A DNA stretch of 64,000 bases from UBA1952 sp965246765. Its GTDB lineage: Bacteria; Bacteroidota; Bacteroidia; Chitinophagales; Chitinophagaceae. The notes under the pieces are model-generated. The model ran no database searches. It was not told the origin of the DNA and saw nothing but the letters and a program-made list of their open reading frames with translations. The stretch spans positions 806,001 to 870,000 of the forward strand of contig CBDFFJ010000005.1 in NCBI GenBank assembly GCA_965246765.1, read 5' to 3'. Within the stretch, counting starts at the first letter, position 1. Each line of letters begins with the position of its first letter. Made by a program: the position numbers and the translations under genes. Shown piece by piece: positions 33,647 through 43,909 of this stretch.

Positions 33647-36600
33647 CTATCGTATCAGCGAGATATCGCCCTTTGACTGGAGGTGCTCGCCGTTGGTGCA
33701 GGTTGCGTCCATGATCCACACATATACATCGGGCTTCAGCGGCTGGCTCTTGTAGGTGCCATCCCAGCCCATGCTCTTGTCGTTGACCGGCATGTTGGTG
33801 CGGTCAAAGAGCAGCTCGCCCCAGCGGTCGTAGATGCGGAAGCGATCTACCTGCAGGATGCCCTTGCCATGGGGGTAGAAGCGGTCGTTCTGACCATCGG
33901 CATTAGGCGTGAAGGTGTTAGGCGTCCATACCTGGCTGCCGTCGCAGCGCACGTGGATGGTGATGTCGTCTTGTGCGGTGCAGCCGAATGGCGATACTAC
34001 GGAGACGATGTAGGTCATGTCCTTTTGCGGAGATGAGGCAGGGTTAGCGCAGGATGTGCAGGAGAGGCCTTCGGTAGGGCTCCAGCTGTACGATTCTATG
34101 TTGGTGCCTGTGGTATTGATCTGTGCTACGTTGCCGAGGATGATGCTTTGGTCGGGGCCCGCGTTGATGGTCGGTATCGGGTGAATGACGACGTCAACGG
34201 AGAGGGTGTCGGCAAAGCAGGTGCCCTGGCGGATGATGACGGTGTAGGTGGTATTGGCCGGAGGCGTGGCGGTAGGCGTAGCGCAATTGGTGCAGGAGAG
34301 CGTGCCGCCTGGCGTCCAGGCGTAGCTGTCGCCGCCCGATGCGCTGAGCTTCACAGATCCGCCGGCGCATACATCGCCACCGGGCCCGATGGCCACAGGG
34401 TTGTGCGGGATAACGGTGATGCTGACCATGTCAGAGTCCACGCAGCCGTGTACATCTGTTCCGATGACGGCGTAGGTGGTGTTCGCCATCGGATTAGCGT
34501 GGGGATTGGCGCAGGTGGTGCAGGAGAGGGTGCTGCCGGGCGTCCACACATAGCTCACCGCACCGGATGCCTGGAGGAGGGCCTCGCTGCCCGCGCAGAT
34601 GGTCTGGTCGGGGCCGGCATTTACAGGCGGCTGGGTGTAGAGATTTACGTTGACGGTATCGGTGTTGGGGCAACCATTAGCGCCTGTGCCGCTCACTACA
34701 TAAGCTGTGGTAACGACGGGCGACGCCACAGGATTATTGCAGGATGTGCAGCTAAGGCCGGTAGCGGGGCTCCACATATAGCTGGCAGCGCCGGTGGCGG
34801 AGAGCTGGGTGCTGTTGCCCTTGCAGATGCTTACATCGGGGCCGGCAGCCACGTTGGGCAGCGGCAGGACGGTGATGGTGGTCTGCGCAGTTGCAGAGCA
34901 GCCGTAGCCATCAGTACCGGTAACGGTGTAGGTAGTAGTGGAGGCCGGCGTAGCTATCGGATTGCTGCAGGCTGTGCAGGAGAGGCCGGCAGTTGGCGCC
35001 CAGTTGTAGAAAGAAGCACCGGCGGCGGTGAGCTGTACGGGTACGTTCAGACAAACGGTAGTTGGCGTATCCACTGTAACAATCGGCAGCGGGCGCAGAT
35101 TTACGGTGATGCTTGCGGAGTCTTTGCAGCCGAGGCCGGAGGTACCTACCACTTTGTAGATGGTAGTGCCGGTAAGGGTAACGGCAGGGCTGGCGCAGGA
35201 TGTGCAGGAAAGGCCGGTTGCCGGGCTCCAGACGTAGCTGTTAGCTCCGGATGCGGTGAGCGTGGTAGTGCTGCCCGCGCAAACGTTCGTATTACCGGAG
35301 ATGGTAACGACAGGCAGTGGATTGACGGTGACGGTGACGGTGGATGTGGCAGTGCAGCCATTGGCGCCGGTACCGGTAACGGTATAGGTAGTGGTAGCGG
35401 CAGGCGTAGCCACAGGTGAGGTACAAGCTGTGCAGGAAAGCGAAGGAGCCGCGTTCCAGACATAGCTCACACCGCCTGTAGGTGTAAGCGTTGCAGAGCC
35501 GCCGGGGCAGATGCTGGTATTGCTGCCTGCGGAGATGATGGGCAAAGGCTTGACCGTCACCACCACGGTATCTGTACCCACGCACCCGAAGGCGCTTGTG
35601 CCGGTGACTACATATGATGTAGTTGCAGCAGTCGGCGAGGCAGTCGGTGCAGCGCAGGCCGTACATGAAAGTCCGGCGGCAGGCGTCCAGGAGTAGCTGG
35701 ATGCGCCTGATGCAGTGAGGCTGGTGGAAGTACCGGCGCAGATGCTCACGTCGGCCCCGGCATTCACTACAGGAAGCGGATTGACGGTGAGGGTAAAGGT
35801 GGTGGTGGCTGTACAGCCTACGCCGCTGGTACCGGTGATGGTATAAGTGGTGGTAGCAGCCGGGCTTGCCACAGGAGAAGCGCAGGCGGTGCAGGAGAGG
35901 CCTGTCGCCGGCGTCCAGCTATAGGTATTGGCACCTGTTGCCGTGAGGGTAGTATTGCCGCCGGCACAGATGGCAGTGAGGCCGGATACATTCACCGCAG
36001 GTGTAGCGTTGATAGTTACGGTTACGGTAGCATTAGCCGTACAACCTGCCGCGCTGGTGCCGGTAACGGTGTAGGTGGTGTTAGCGCCAGGCGAGGCTAC
36101 CGGAGAAGCACAGGCGGTACAGCTGAGGCCGGTAGCGGGGCTCCAGACATAAGTAGCAGCGCCGCTTGCCGTAAGTGTTGTATTGCCGCCAGGGCAGATG
36201 GATACATTAGGACCGGCAGCCACGGTTGGCAATGGATTTACAGTGACGGTCACGTTAGCCGTGCCCACGCAACCCGTGCTGCTGGTGCCGGTAACGGTAT
36301 AAATGGTGGTAGCAGTCGGGTTAGCCGTTGGCGAGGCGCAGGCAGTGCAGCTCAGGCCGGTCGCCGGGCTCCAGGAATAAGTGGAAGCGCCTGTTGCGGC
36401 AAGTGTGGTGGAAGCGCCTGTACAGATTGTTTTATTGGCGCCCCCGCTCACAGTTGGCAATGGATTGACGGTGAGCGTGAAGGTGGTAGTAGCCGTGCAG
36501 CCTACACCGGATGTACCGGTGATGGTGTAGGTAGTAGTGCCCGTTGGGTTGGCGGTCGGGTTTGCGCAGGTAGTGCAGGAAAGGCCTGTAGCAGGCGTCC

Positions 36601-39600
36601 AGGAGTAAGTGCCCGCGCCGGAGGCCGTCAGGTTAGTGCTTGCGCCAGCGCAGATGGCATTATTGCCGGCGATGCTTACGGTAGGCGTAGCGTTGATCGT
36701 CACGTTGACGCTGGCATTCATCACGCAGCCATTCGCGCCGGTACCGGCAACCGTGTACAGGGTATTAGAAGAAGGCGAAGCAGTTGGCGAAGCGCAGGTG
36801 GTGCAGCTAAGGCCGGTAGCAGGTGACCACACGTAGCTTACACCGCCCGTAGCATTCAGCGCCACAGAGCCGCCGGGACATATTGATGTCGGGCTTCCCG
36901 CAGATATAGCTGGCAGGGCCTTGACTGTAACTATCACCGTATCATTTTTCACACAGCCTGCTGCGCTGGTACCGGTCACCACATAAGTTGTGGTCGCAGC
37001 ACCCGACGCAACCGGCGAAGCACAGGATGTACATGAAAGTCCGCCGGCAGGGCTCCAGGAATAGGTAGCAGCGCCAGTGGCGGTAAGCGTTACCGAGCTG
37101 CCAAAGCAGAAGGCGGTATCAATGCCGGCATTCACATTAGGCAAAGGATTTACCGTCACTGTATAGTTTGCCGTAGCCGTACAGCCTACGCCGCTTGAGC
37201 CGGTTACTGTGTAGGTAATAGTTGAAGAAGGATTAGCAACCGGGCTCGCGCAGCTTGTGCAGGAAAGCCCGGTGGCGGGTGTCCAGGAATAGGTGTTCGC
37301 ACCGCTGGCTGTAAGGGTTGTGCTGTTGCCGGCGCAGATGGTATTAGTGCCGCTTACCAAAACCGTAGGCGTAGCATTAACCGATACGGTGACGGTTGAG
37401 GTATTCACGCAGCCGTTAGCACCAGTGCCGGTGACTGTATAAGTAGTATTCGCCGTGGGCGTGGCAACGGGGCTCGCGCAGCCGGTGCAGGAAAGTGTTG
37501 CCGCAGGGCTCCACACATAGCTTGCGCCGCCGGTGGCGGTCAGGGTGGCAGAGCCGCCCGGACAGACAGATGTGTTGCTACCCGCAAAAATTGTCGGAAG
37601 TGGCTTAACCGTTACTATCACCGTATCGTTCTTGATACAGCCTGCCGCGCTTGTGCCGGTAACTACATAAGTAGTTGTTGCGGATGGCGTAGCCACCGGA
37701 GAAGCACAGCTTGTGCAGCTCAGGCCGGCGGCGGGGCTCCAGGAATAAGTGGAAGCGCCTGTGGCAGTCAGTGTTACAGCGCCGCCGATACATAGAGCCG
37801 TGTCCACGCCTGCATTTGTGACTGGCAGCGGATTTACCGTCACGGTAAATGTGGTAGAAGCAGAACAGCCTACGCCGCTGGAGCCATTAATGGTATAGGT
37901 AATAGTAGCAGCAGGATTAGCGATAGGGCTTGCACATGTAGTACACGACAGACCGGTGGCGGGTGTCCAGGAGTATGTGCTTGCGCCTGATGCAGTGAGT
38001 GTGGTGCTGCCGCCGGCGCAGACTGTATTAGTACCGCTTACGACAACTACCGGAACGGTGTTTACCGTGATAGTCACAGTTGCTGAATCTTTACAGCCGA
38101 GGGCAGAGGTGCCCACCACCTTGTAGGCAGTGGTGGCAGATGGCGTTGCGGTCGGGCTTGCGCAGGTGCTGCAGCTGAGGCTCGCGGCCGGGCTCCAGAC
38201 GTAGCTGTTGGCGCCGGTTGCATTCAGCACGGCGTTCCCGCCGGGGCAGATTGCCTGGTTTGGGCCGCCGCTTACAACAGGAAGCGGATTTACAGTCACT
38301 ACTACCGTGTCATTTTTCACACAGCCGTTGGCGTCAGTTCCGGTCACTGTATAAGACGTAGTAGTTGTTGGCGAAGCGACAGGGCTTGCGCAGCTTGTGC
38401 ATGACAGGCCTGTGGACGGCGTCCAGGAATAGGTGCTTGCGCCTGTGGCTGCAAGCGTGGTGGATGCGCCCGCGCAGATAGCAGCGTCGGGACCGGCATT
38501 CACTGGTGGCAGCGGATTAAGCGTTACTGTTTTTGTGGTTGTACCCGTGCAGCCAATGCCTGATGTACCGGTGATCGTGTATGTGGTGCTGGCAGTTGGC
38601 GTAACGGTTGGGTTGGCGCAGCTGGTGCATGAAAGGCCTGTGGCAGGCGTCCAGGAATAGGATGTTGCACCGCTTGCGGTAAGGATGGTGTTGCCGCCGG
38701 CGCACACGGCGGTCGTGCCGCTCACAGTTATAGTCGGCGTGCCGTTTACCGTTACGGTTACATTAGCGGAGTCTTTACAGCCGAGCGCTGAGAATCCCAC
38801 TACTTTATAAGTGCTCGTAGCAGATGGCGTAGCCACAGGGCTGGCGCATGCAGTGCAGGACAATCCACTTGCCGGGCTCCAGGTATAGGTAGCCGCGCCG
38901 TTTCCGTTAAGCGCAACAGAGCCGCCCGGGCAGATGAACTGGTTCACGCCTCCGCTCACTACCGGCAGCGGATTTACAGTCACTACAACAGTATCTGTGT
39001 TAGAGCAGCCATTAGCCACAGTACCAGTTACTATATAAGTGGTGGTCACAGCCGGATTTGCAGCGGGGTTCGCGCAGTTTGCGCAGGACAGGCCGCTTGC
39101 AGGTGTCCAGGAATAAGAAGATGCGCCGCTTGCGGAAAGTGAGGTGGAAGCTCCCGCACAGATAGCCGCATCGGAGCCTGCATTTACCACCGGCAATGCA
39201 TTTACGGTAAGCGTTTTGCTCGCAGAGCCGTTACAGCCGGCGGTGGTACCGGTAACAGTGTAGGTAGTAGTAGCGGCTGGAGAAGCTACAGGGCTCGCGC
39301 AGTTGCTGCAGCTAAGGCCGGTTGCCGGGCTCCAGCTGTAAGTCGTAGCGCCTGAGGCGGAAAGCGTGCCGGAGGCACCTGCGCAGATCGCAGCCGGACC
39401 GCTTACAGCAACTATTGGTGTTGGTGTAACCGTCACGGTCATCGGCACCGAAGTGCTGCAGCCCGAAGCGGTGCCGGTAACTGTGTAGGTAGTTGTAGCC
39501 GACGGATTGGCAATCGGGTTGGAGCAGGTGGTGCAGCTCAGGCCCGTTGCCGGGCTCCAGCTATAGCTTGTAGCGCCGCTTGCGGAAATGACTGTGGAGC

Positions 39601-42600
39601 TGCCTGCGCAAATTGTCGCGCCCGTGGAAGGGACTACCGTAACGGTCGGATTATTGGTCACGGTAACAGTCACATTACTTATAGATGTACAAAGCGTGCT
39701 GCCATTTGTGCCGGTAACGGTATAGGTAGTCGTGGCGCTTGGCGAAGCCGTCGGGCTGGAGCATGAGGTGCACGAAAGACCGGTGGACGGGCTCCAGCTA
39801 TAGCTGGTAGCGCCCGTAGCAGTGAGCGTTACAGAGCCGCCGCCGCATATAGACTGTGGCGGGCCGGCATTTACGGCCGGCAGCGGATTTACCGTAAGGG
39901 TAAGCGTCCCGGTGGCGATACAGCCAAGCGACGAGGCGCCGGTAATGGTGTAAGTGGTGGTGGTGGGCGGATTTGCTGTAGGGTTGCTGCAATTGGTACA
40001 GCTCAGGCCCGTGGCAGGGCTCCAGTTGTAGGTTGCTGCGCCGCTTACGCTGAGCGCTGCTGACTGACCTGCGCAGATAATCGGGCTTGAACCGGCAATA
40101 AGGGGAGCAGGATTTATAACGACCGTCCGGTAAGCAGTGTCAGTACATCCGCCGGCTGTTGCTGCAATCAGACGCACTGTGTAAGTGCCGCCTGCAGAGT
40201 AAGAATGGGTAGGCGTTGCGCCGGTGCCGGTGTTACCATCGCCAAAGTTCCAGCTCCGTGTGGCGATTGCGGAGGTTACAGCATTAGACGTGTCTGTAAA
40301 CTGCACCGGTGTATTAGCGCATGCCGGGCTTGGCGCAACTGTAAAGCCAACGTATATCTTATTGACCTTGATAGAATCTGCGCCTACTACATAGGTGCTG
40401 CAGCCGCCGGCATTAGACAGGATGAGCTTCGGGTAGTAAACGCCTGGCTGGGTGTAAGTGTAGGTGATTGTGGTAGCCGACGTGGTCTGGGTAACGCCGT
40501 TGTCAAAGTCGTATGTCAGCGAGGTGGCGTTCAGACTTGTAGCCGTGAAGGTTACGGTCACCGGATTACAGCCCGCAATCGGCGTGTAGCTCAGCGTACC
40601 GGAAGGCCCCGTATTTACGAAGATGGTGTGATAAGAAGTATCGCGACAGCCATTTGCATTGATCGCAACGAGCTTAGCCGTATAATAGCCCGGCGCGGTA
40701 TATGTTGCCGATGGATTCAGCAATGAAGACGAGCTGCCATTGCCAAACAGCCACAGGTAGGTAGCCGCATTGGTTGACGTGTTGGTGAAGTTGACGGTAA
40801 ACGGAGGACAATAAGCCACGGAGTCACTCATAGTGAAGCCGGATTGCACAGGAGACACATTGATATAATTACTCCGGCTAAGCGTGTCCTTACAACCATA
40901 AACATCCGTGACGATCAGGCTCACAGTATAGTTGCCTGCTGTAGCATATACGTGAGTAGGCGCAGTCAACGAAGAAGTGCCGCCATCGCCAAATGTCCAG
41001 TTTGAAGTCACCGCGCCGTTCAGACTTGACGATGTATTGGTAAAGTGAACAAGGCCATTGATACAAGCTGCAGCGTCCGGGCTCGTAAACTGGGCTACCG
41101 GCTTATTGACCGTAATCAGATTCGTTTTGGTCAGAGAGTCTTTACACCCGCCCAGTTCAGTGATGACCAGCCTTACAGAATAAGTGCCCGCCGCGGAATA
41201 GGTATGCGTAACGGTTGTTGCCGTCGTAGAAAGTGAGGTCCCGTCGCCAAACCTCCAGGTCCTGTTACTGATAGCACTTCCCGTAGAAGCGGCAGAATTA
41301 TCTGTAAAAGTCACCGTTAATGCACTGCAGCCGCTGTTTGGCGTATTCGTAAAAGCAACCGACGGAGAGCGGACGTTGATATAATTGGTGCGGATCATCG
41401 TATCCGCGCAACCGTTAAAGTCTTTTGTGATGAGCCTTACTGTATAGATTCCCGCCGTGAGATAATCGTGCGTAAAAGAGGTTACGATGTTTGGATAGGT
41501 GTAAGTCAGGTTTACGCCATCGCCAAAGCTCCATTCATTAGACAGATAGTAAATGCTTGAACTTGCATTGAAGCCGATGCCGGAACCTTTACAGATGACT
41601 GTATCCGTTGCCGTAAAGCTTGCAGTCAGCGGGAATATAAATATATAATAGGCCTTGGTAGCTACACATCCAGTAGTGCTATTGGTTGCTGTGAGTGTAA
41701 CAATATAAGTGCCGTTCGCAGCAAACGTATGAGAAGGGCTCACAGCAGTTGAAGGGCTGCTGCCATCGCCGAAATCCCATGAGTAGCTTGTGGCGCCGAT
41801 GCTTGTGTTAGTAAAGCTATAGGTGTATCTGTTGTTGCAATTAAAGCTATAGGTGAAATTCGGACTCGGAGGCTGAACCGTAATGTAGTTGGTCCTTACC
41901 AGCGTATCTGTGCATCCGTTGTTAGACGCTACGAGCATCACAGAGAAGGTGCCGGAAGCGGAATAGCTATAAGTATGCGTCGCATTTGAGTTATAGCCAA
42001 CGCCGCCGTCGCCATACATCCATATAAGATTGGTAGCGCCCGAAGAGGTGTTTGTAAAAGTAACAGGGCTATTCACACAGGTGGTGGTTGGCGATGCCGT
42101 AAATCCGGCAGTAGGTTTTGTGCCCACCACAACGAGTGATGTCGCAGTAGCCGTGCAGGAGCCGGCTGTTACGGTAAGTGTAAGCGTATAAGTGCCTGGA
42201 AGCGCGTAGCTATGGGTTACCGATGCGCCGGTACCGGTGCCGCCGTCGCCGAATGACCAAGCATATGATGTGATCGGAACGGGGCTGGTAGCCGTGGCGG
42301 TAAATGCGCCGCTCGCGGGAGCACATCCTATAAATGAATTGCCCGTGATGGATGCGGTAACCGGCTGCACTACTACGTATGCCGGCTTTCTCATGGTGTC
42401 CGTACAGCCGTTTGTGCTCGTAGATACCAGGGAGACTGTGTACGAACCGTTTGCATTATATGTATGCGAAGGATTAGGGCTCGTGGACGTAGTGCCATCG
42501 CCAAACAGCCAGAGATAGCCGACCGCCCCTGTAGTATTGTTCGTAAAAGTTGTGGTGAGCGGCGCGCTGCAGCTTGCCAGTGGCGTGCCGGTAAAAGAGG

Positions 42601-43678
42601 TGCTCGGCCCGGCTGCTACGGTTACAGTGCTTGTAGCTGTATCTGCGCAGTTAGCGTAGTTTACAATAAGCGTTACTGTGTAAGTGCCGGCAGCCGCATA
42701 GCCATGCGTCGGATTTGTCGCGGTAGAAGTTGTGCCATCGCCAAAATACCACACGCTGCCTCCGGTGCCGGGCGTGGTTGTGTTGGTAAACGCAACACTG
42801 TTGTTTGTACAGGTGCTGGTTGCGCTTTGCGTAAAGTTTGCATTCAGCAGGCCTATATTCACAAAGGCCGCTTTCGTCATTGTGTCCTTGCAGCCGCCTG
42901 CGCCGGTGGTAATCAGCTTTACCGTGTAAGAGCCTGAGGTGGTGTATGTATGGCTTGGTGAGCTGAGTGTAGAAGTGCCTCCATCACCGAAATCCCATTG
43001 ATAGCTGACGCCGCCTGTTGAGGCATTAGAGAAGCTGGTTGTAAGCGGTGCGTTACAGGAATTATTGTTTGTGGCCGTGAAATTTGCAAGCGTCTGCGCT
43101 ACAACAGTTATATAAGGATTCTTGGTAAGCAATTTGGTGCAGCCTGCGGAGTTGGTTACTACGAGCGATACAGCATAGCTACCCGGGCTCGGGTAAGTAT
43201 GCGCAGGATTGGTCGCGGTAGAGGACGTTCCGTCGCCAAAGTCCCAATAATAGCTGCCTGAGCCTGGTGCGCCAAATACAGACGAATTTGTAAACTGTAC
43301 GGTCTTGGAACCGCAGCCCACCGAAGTATCGGTAGCCACAAACACAACAGTCGGCGCAGGCAGAATCGTAATATAATTCGTTTGCGTCTTCGTGCTGCTG
43401 CCGGATGCGTTGGTTGCCGTCATCGTCACCGTATAGCTGCCGGGCGTGCTATATGTGGTAGATGGGTTCTGCTGCGTGGAGGACGTGCCATTTCCCAGAT
43501 TCCAACTCCAGGAGGTCGGACTGTTAGTGGTGAGGTCCGTAAACTGAACTACGATGGGAGAACAGCTGTTCAGCGGTGTGCCGCTGAAATTAGCGACCGG
43601 CGCCTGCGCTCCGGCAACCAGTGCGCTAAAGGTTATCAGACTTGCCAGTAAAAAGGTAAAGCGTATGAATTTGTTCAT
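33647..43678 (-). CDS. Giant T9SS type B adhesin: 14 PKD domains and 27 Cys-rich repeats
   Basis: 3343 residues. Signal peptide MNKFIRFTFLLASLITFSAL ends at GAQ; the frame extends to 43753 but this Met is right. Fourteen PKD domains (about 25-1210) have the WDFGDG and PSHTYTxxGxYTV core. They are followed by 27 repeats of about 70 residues (about 1215-3230), each with the core GLSCTxCxxPxAxPxxTTTY and about four Cys. Repeats 5-22 form six A-B-C trimers (A: NAG..ICAG; B: AG..ICPGG; C: VSG..CAG). The end, TPNTFTPNADGQNDRFYPHG to GDISLIR, is the gliding-motility C-terminal (type B) sorting domain. It is probably a SprB-like surface adhesin working with the downstream PorP/SprF. Confidence 0.92.
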   Translation of the reverse strand: MNKFIRFTFLLASLITFSALVAGAQAPVANFSGTPLNSCSPIVVQFTDLTTNSPTSWSWNLGNGTSSTQQNPSTTYSTPGSYTVTMTATNASGSSTKTQTNYITILPAPTVVFVATDTSVGCGSKTVQFTNSSVFGAPGSGSYYWDFGDGTSSTATNPAHTYPSPGSYAVSLVVTNSAGCTKLLTKNPYITVVAQTLANFTATNNNSCNAPLTTSFSNASTGGVSYQWDFGDGGTSTLSSPSHTYTTSGSYTVKLITTGAGGCKDTMTKAAFVNIGLLNANFTQSATSTCTNNSVAFTNTTTPGTGGSVWYFGDGTTSTATNPTHGYAAAGTYTVTLIVNYANCADTATSTVTVAAGPSTSFTGTPLASCSAPLTTTFTNNTTGAVGYLWLFGDGTTSTSPNPSHTYNANGSYTVSLVSTSTNGCTDTMRKPAYVVVQPVTASITGNSFIGCAPASGAFTATATSPVPITSYAWSFGDGGTGTGASVTHSYALPGTYTLTLTVTAGSCTATATSLVVVGTKPTAGFTASPTTTCVNSPVTFTNTSSGATNLIWMYGDGGVGYNSNATHTYSYSASGTFSVMLVASNNGCTDTLVRTNYITVQPPSPNFTYSFNCNNRYTYSFTNTSIGATSYSWDFGDGSSPSTAVSPSHTFAANGTYIVTLTATNSTTGCVATKAYYIFIFPLTASFTATDTVICKGSGIGFNASSSIYYLSNEWSFGDGVNLTYTYPNIVTSFTHDYLTAGIYTVRLITKDFNGCADTMIRTNYINVRSPSVAFTNTPNSGCSALTVTFTDNSAASTGSAISNRTWRFGDGTSLSTTATTVTHTYSAAGTYSVRLVITELGGCKDSLTKTNLITVNKPVAQFTSPDAAACINGLVHFTNTSSSLNGAVTSNWTFGDGGTSSLTAPTHVYATAGNYTVSLIVTDVYGCKDTLSRSNYINVSPVQSGFTMSDSVAYCPPFTVNFTNTSTNAATYLWLFGNGSSSSLLNPSATYTAPGYYTAKLVAINANGCRDTSYHTIFVNTGPSGTLSYTPIAGCNPVTVTFTATSLNATSLTYDFDNGVTQTTSATTITYTYTQPGVYYPKLILSNAGGCSTYVVGADSIKVNKIYVGFTVAPSPACANTPVQFTDTSNAVTSAIATRSWNFGDGNTGTGATPTHSYSAGGTYTVRLIAATAGGCTDTAYRTVVINPAPLIAGSSPIICAGQSAALSVSGAATYNWSPATGLSCTNCSNPTANPPTTTTYTITGASSLGCIATGTLTLTVNPLPAVNAGPPQSICGGGSVTLTATGATSYSWSPSTGLSCTSCSSPTASPSATTTYTVTGTNGSTLCTSISNVTVTVTNNPTVTVVPSTGATICAGSSTVISASGATSYSWSPATGLSCTTCSNPIANPSATTTYTVTGTASGCSTSVPMTVTVTPTPIVAVSGPAAICAGASGTLSASGATTYSWSPATGLSCSNCASPVASPAATTTYTVTGTTAGCNGSASKTLTVNALPVVNAGSDAAICAGASTSLSASGASSYSWTPASGLSCANCANPAANPAVTTTYIVTGTVANGCSNTDTVVVTVNPLPVVSGGVNQFICPGGSVALNGNGAATYTWSPASGLSCTACASPVATPSATSTYKVVGFSALGCKDSANVTVTVNGTPTITVSGTTAVCAGGNTILTASGATSYSWTPATGLSCTSCANPTVTPTASTTYTITGTSGIGCTGTTTKTVTLNPLPPVNAGPDAAICAGASTTLAATGASTYSWTPSTGLSCTSCASPVASPTTTTSYTVTGTDANGCVKNDTVVVTVNPLPVVSGGPNQAICPGGNAVLNATGANSYVWSPAASLSCSTCASPTATPSATTAYKVVGTSALGCKDSATVTITVNTVPVVVVSGTNTVCAGGSTTLTASGASTYSWTPATGLSCTTCASPIANPAATITYTINGSSGVGCSASTTFTVTVNPLPVTNAGVDTALCIGGAVTLTATGASTYSWSPAAGLSCTSCASPVATPSATTTYVVTGTSAAGCIKNDTVIVTVKPLPTIFAGSNTSVCPGGSATLTATGGASYVWSPAATLSCTGCASPVATPTANTTYTVTGTGANGCVNTSTVTVSVNATPTVLVSGTNTICAGNSTTLTASGANTYSWTPATGLSCTSCASPVANPSSTITYTVTGSSGVGCTATANYTVTVNPLPNVNAGIDTAFCFGSSVTLTATGAATYSWSPAGGLSCTSCASPVASGAATTTYVVTGTSAAGCVKNDTVIVTVKALPAISAGSPTSICPGGSVALNATGGVSYVWSPATGLSCTTCASPTASPSSNTLYTVAGTGANGCVMNASVNVTINATPTVSIAGNNAICAGASTNLTASGAGTYSWTPATGLSCTTCANPTANPTGTTTYTITGTSGVGCTATTTFTLTVNPLPTVSGGANKTICTGASTTLAATGASTYSWSPATGLSCTACASPTANPTATTIYTVTGTSSTGCVGTANVTVTVNPLPTVAAGPNVSICPGGNTTLTASGAATYVWSPATGLSCTACASPVASPGANTTYTVTGTSAAGCTANATVTVTINATPAVNVSGLTAICAGGNTTLTATGANTYSWTPATGLSCTACASPVASPAATTTYTITGTSGVGCTATTTFTLTVNPLPVVNAGADVSICAGTSTSLTASGASSYSWTPAAGLSCTACAAPTASPTAATTSYVVTGTSAFGCVGTDTVVVTVKPLPIISAGSNTSICPGGSATLTPTGGVSYVWNAAPSLSCTACTSPVATPAATTTYTVTGTGANGCTATSTVTVTVNPLPVVTISGNTNVCAGSTTTLTASGANSYVWSPATGLSCTSCASPAVTLTGTTIYKVVGTSGLGCKDSASITVNLRPLPIVTVDTPTTVCLNVPVQLTAAGASFYNWAPTAGLSCTACSNPIATPASTTTYTVTGTDGYGCSATAQTTITVLPLPNVAAGPDVSICKGNSTQLSATGAASYMWSPATGLSCTSCNNPVASPVVTTAYVVSGTGANGCPNTDTVNVNLYTQPPVNAGPDQTICAGSEALLQASGAVSYVWTPGSTLSCTTCANPHANPMANTTYAVIGTDVHGCVDSDMVSITVIPHNPVAIGPGGDVCAGGSVKLSASGGDSYAWTPGGTLSCTNCATPTATPPANTTYTVIIRQGTCFADTLSVDVVIHPIPTINAGPDQSIILGNVAQINTTGTNIESYSWSPTEGLSCTSCANPASSPQKDMTYIVSVVSPFGCTAQDDITIHVRCDGSQVWTPNTFTPNADGQNDRFYPHGKGILQVDRFRIYDRWGELLFDRTNMPVNDKSMGWDGTYKSQPLKPDVYVWIMDATCTNGEHLQSKGDISLIR

Positions 43679-43909
43679 TACACGCGGTTTTGGGGGGACG
43701 AGGAAATGTGTGCTACGGGGATTGTAAAAGTCGGTGACTCTTGCAGCAAACATACTCTCAGGGCCGTTAAGTCGTTGATTTACACACCTTAACGACTACG
43801 CAACTAAGCTTTTTGTTATCAAAATCAGAAATTAAATGCCTGATAATCACAGAGCGAGAAATAAGGCTTTTGTCTATTTAGTTTGTAAATCATTGACTGT
43901 CAATGGAGG
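43679..43909. other. Gap between the adhesin start and pdxJ
   Basis: No gene. CATTGACTGTCAATG at about 43889-43903, right after the pdxJ stop, is a hairpin that may terminate pdxJ. The rest is AT-rich and probably holds the adhesin promoter, but I see no perfect TAnnTTTG box. Confidence 0.45.

Noticed and set aside
34148..35419. Long plus-strand open frame antisense to the adhesin
   Set aside because: It mirrors the repeat codons of the adhesin in another frame, is low-complexity and has no start context or family resemblance.
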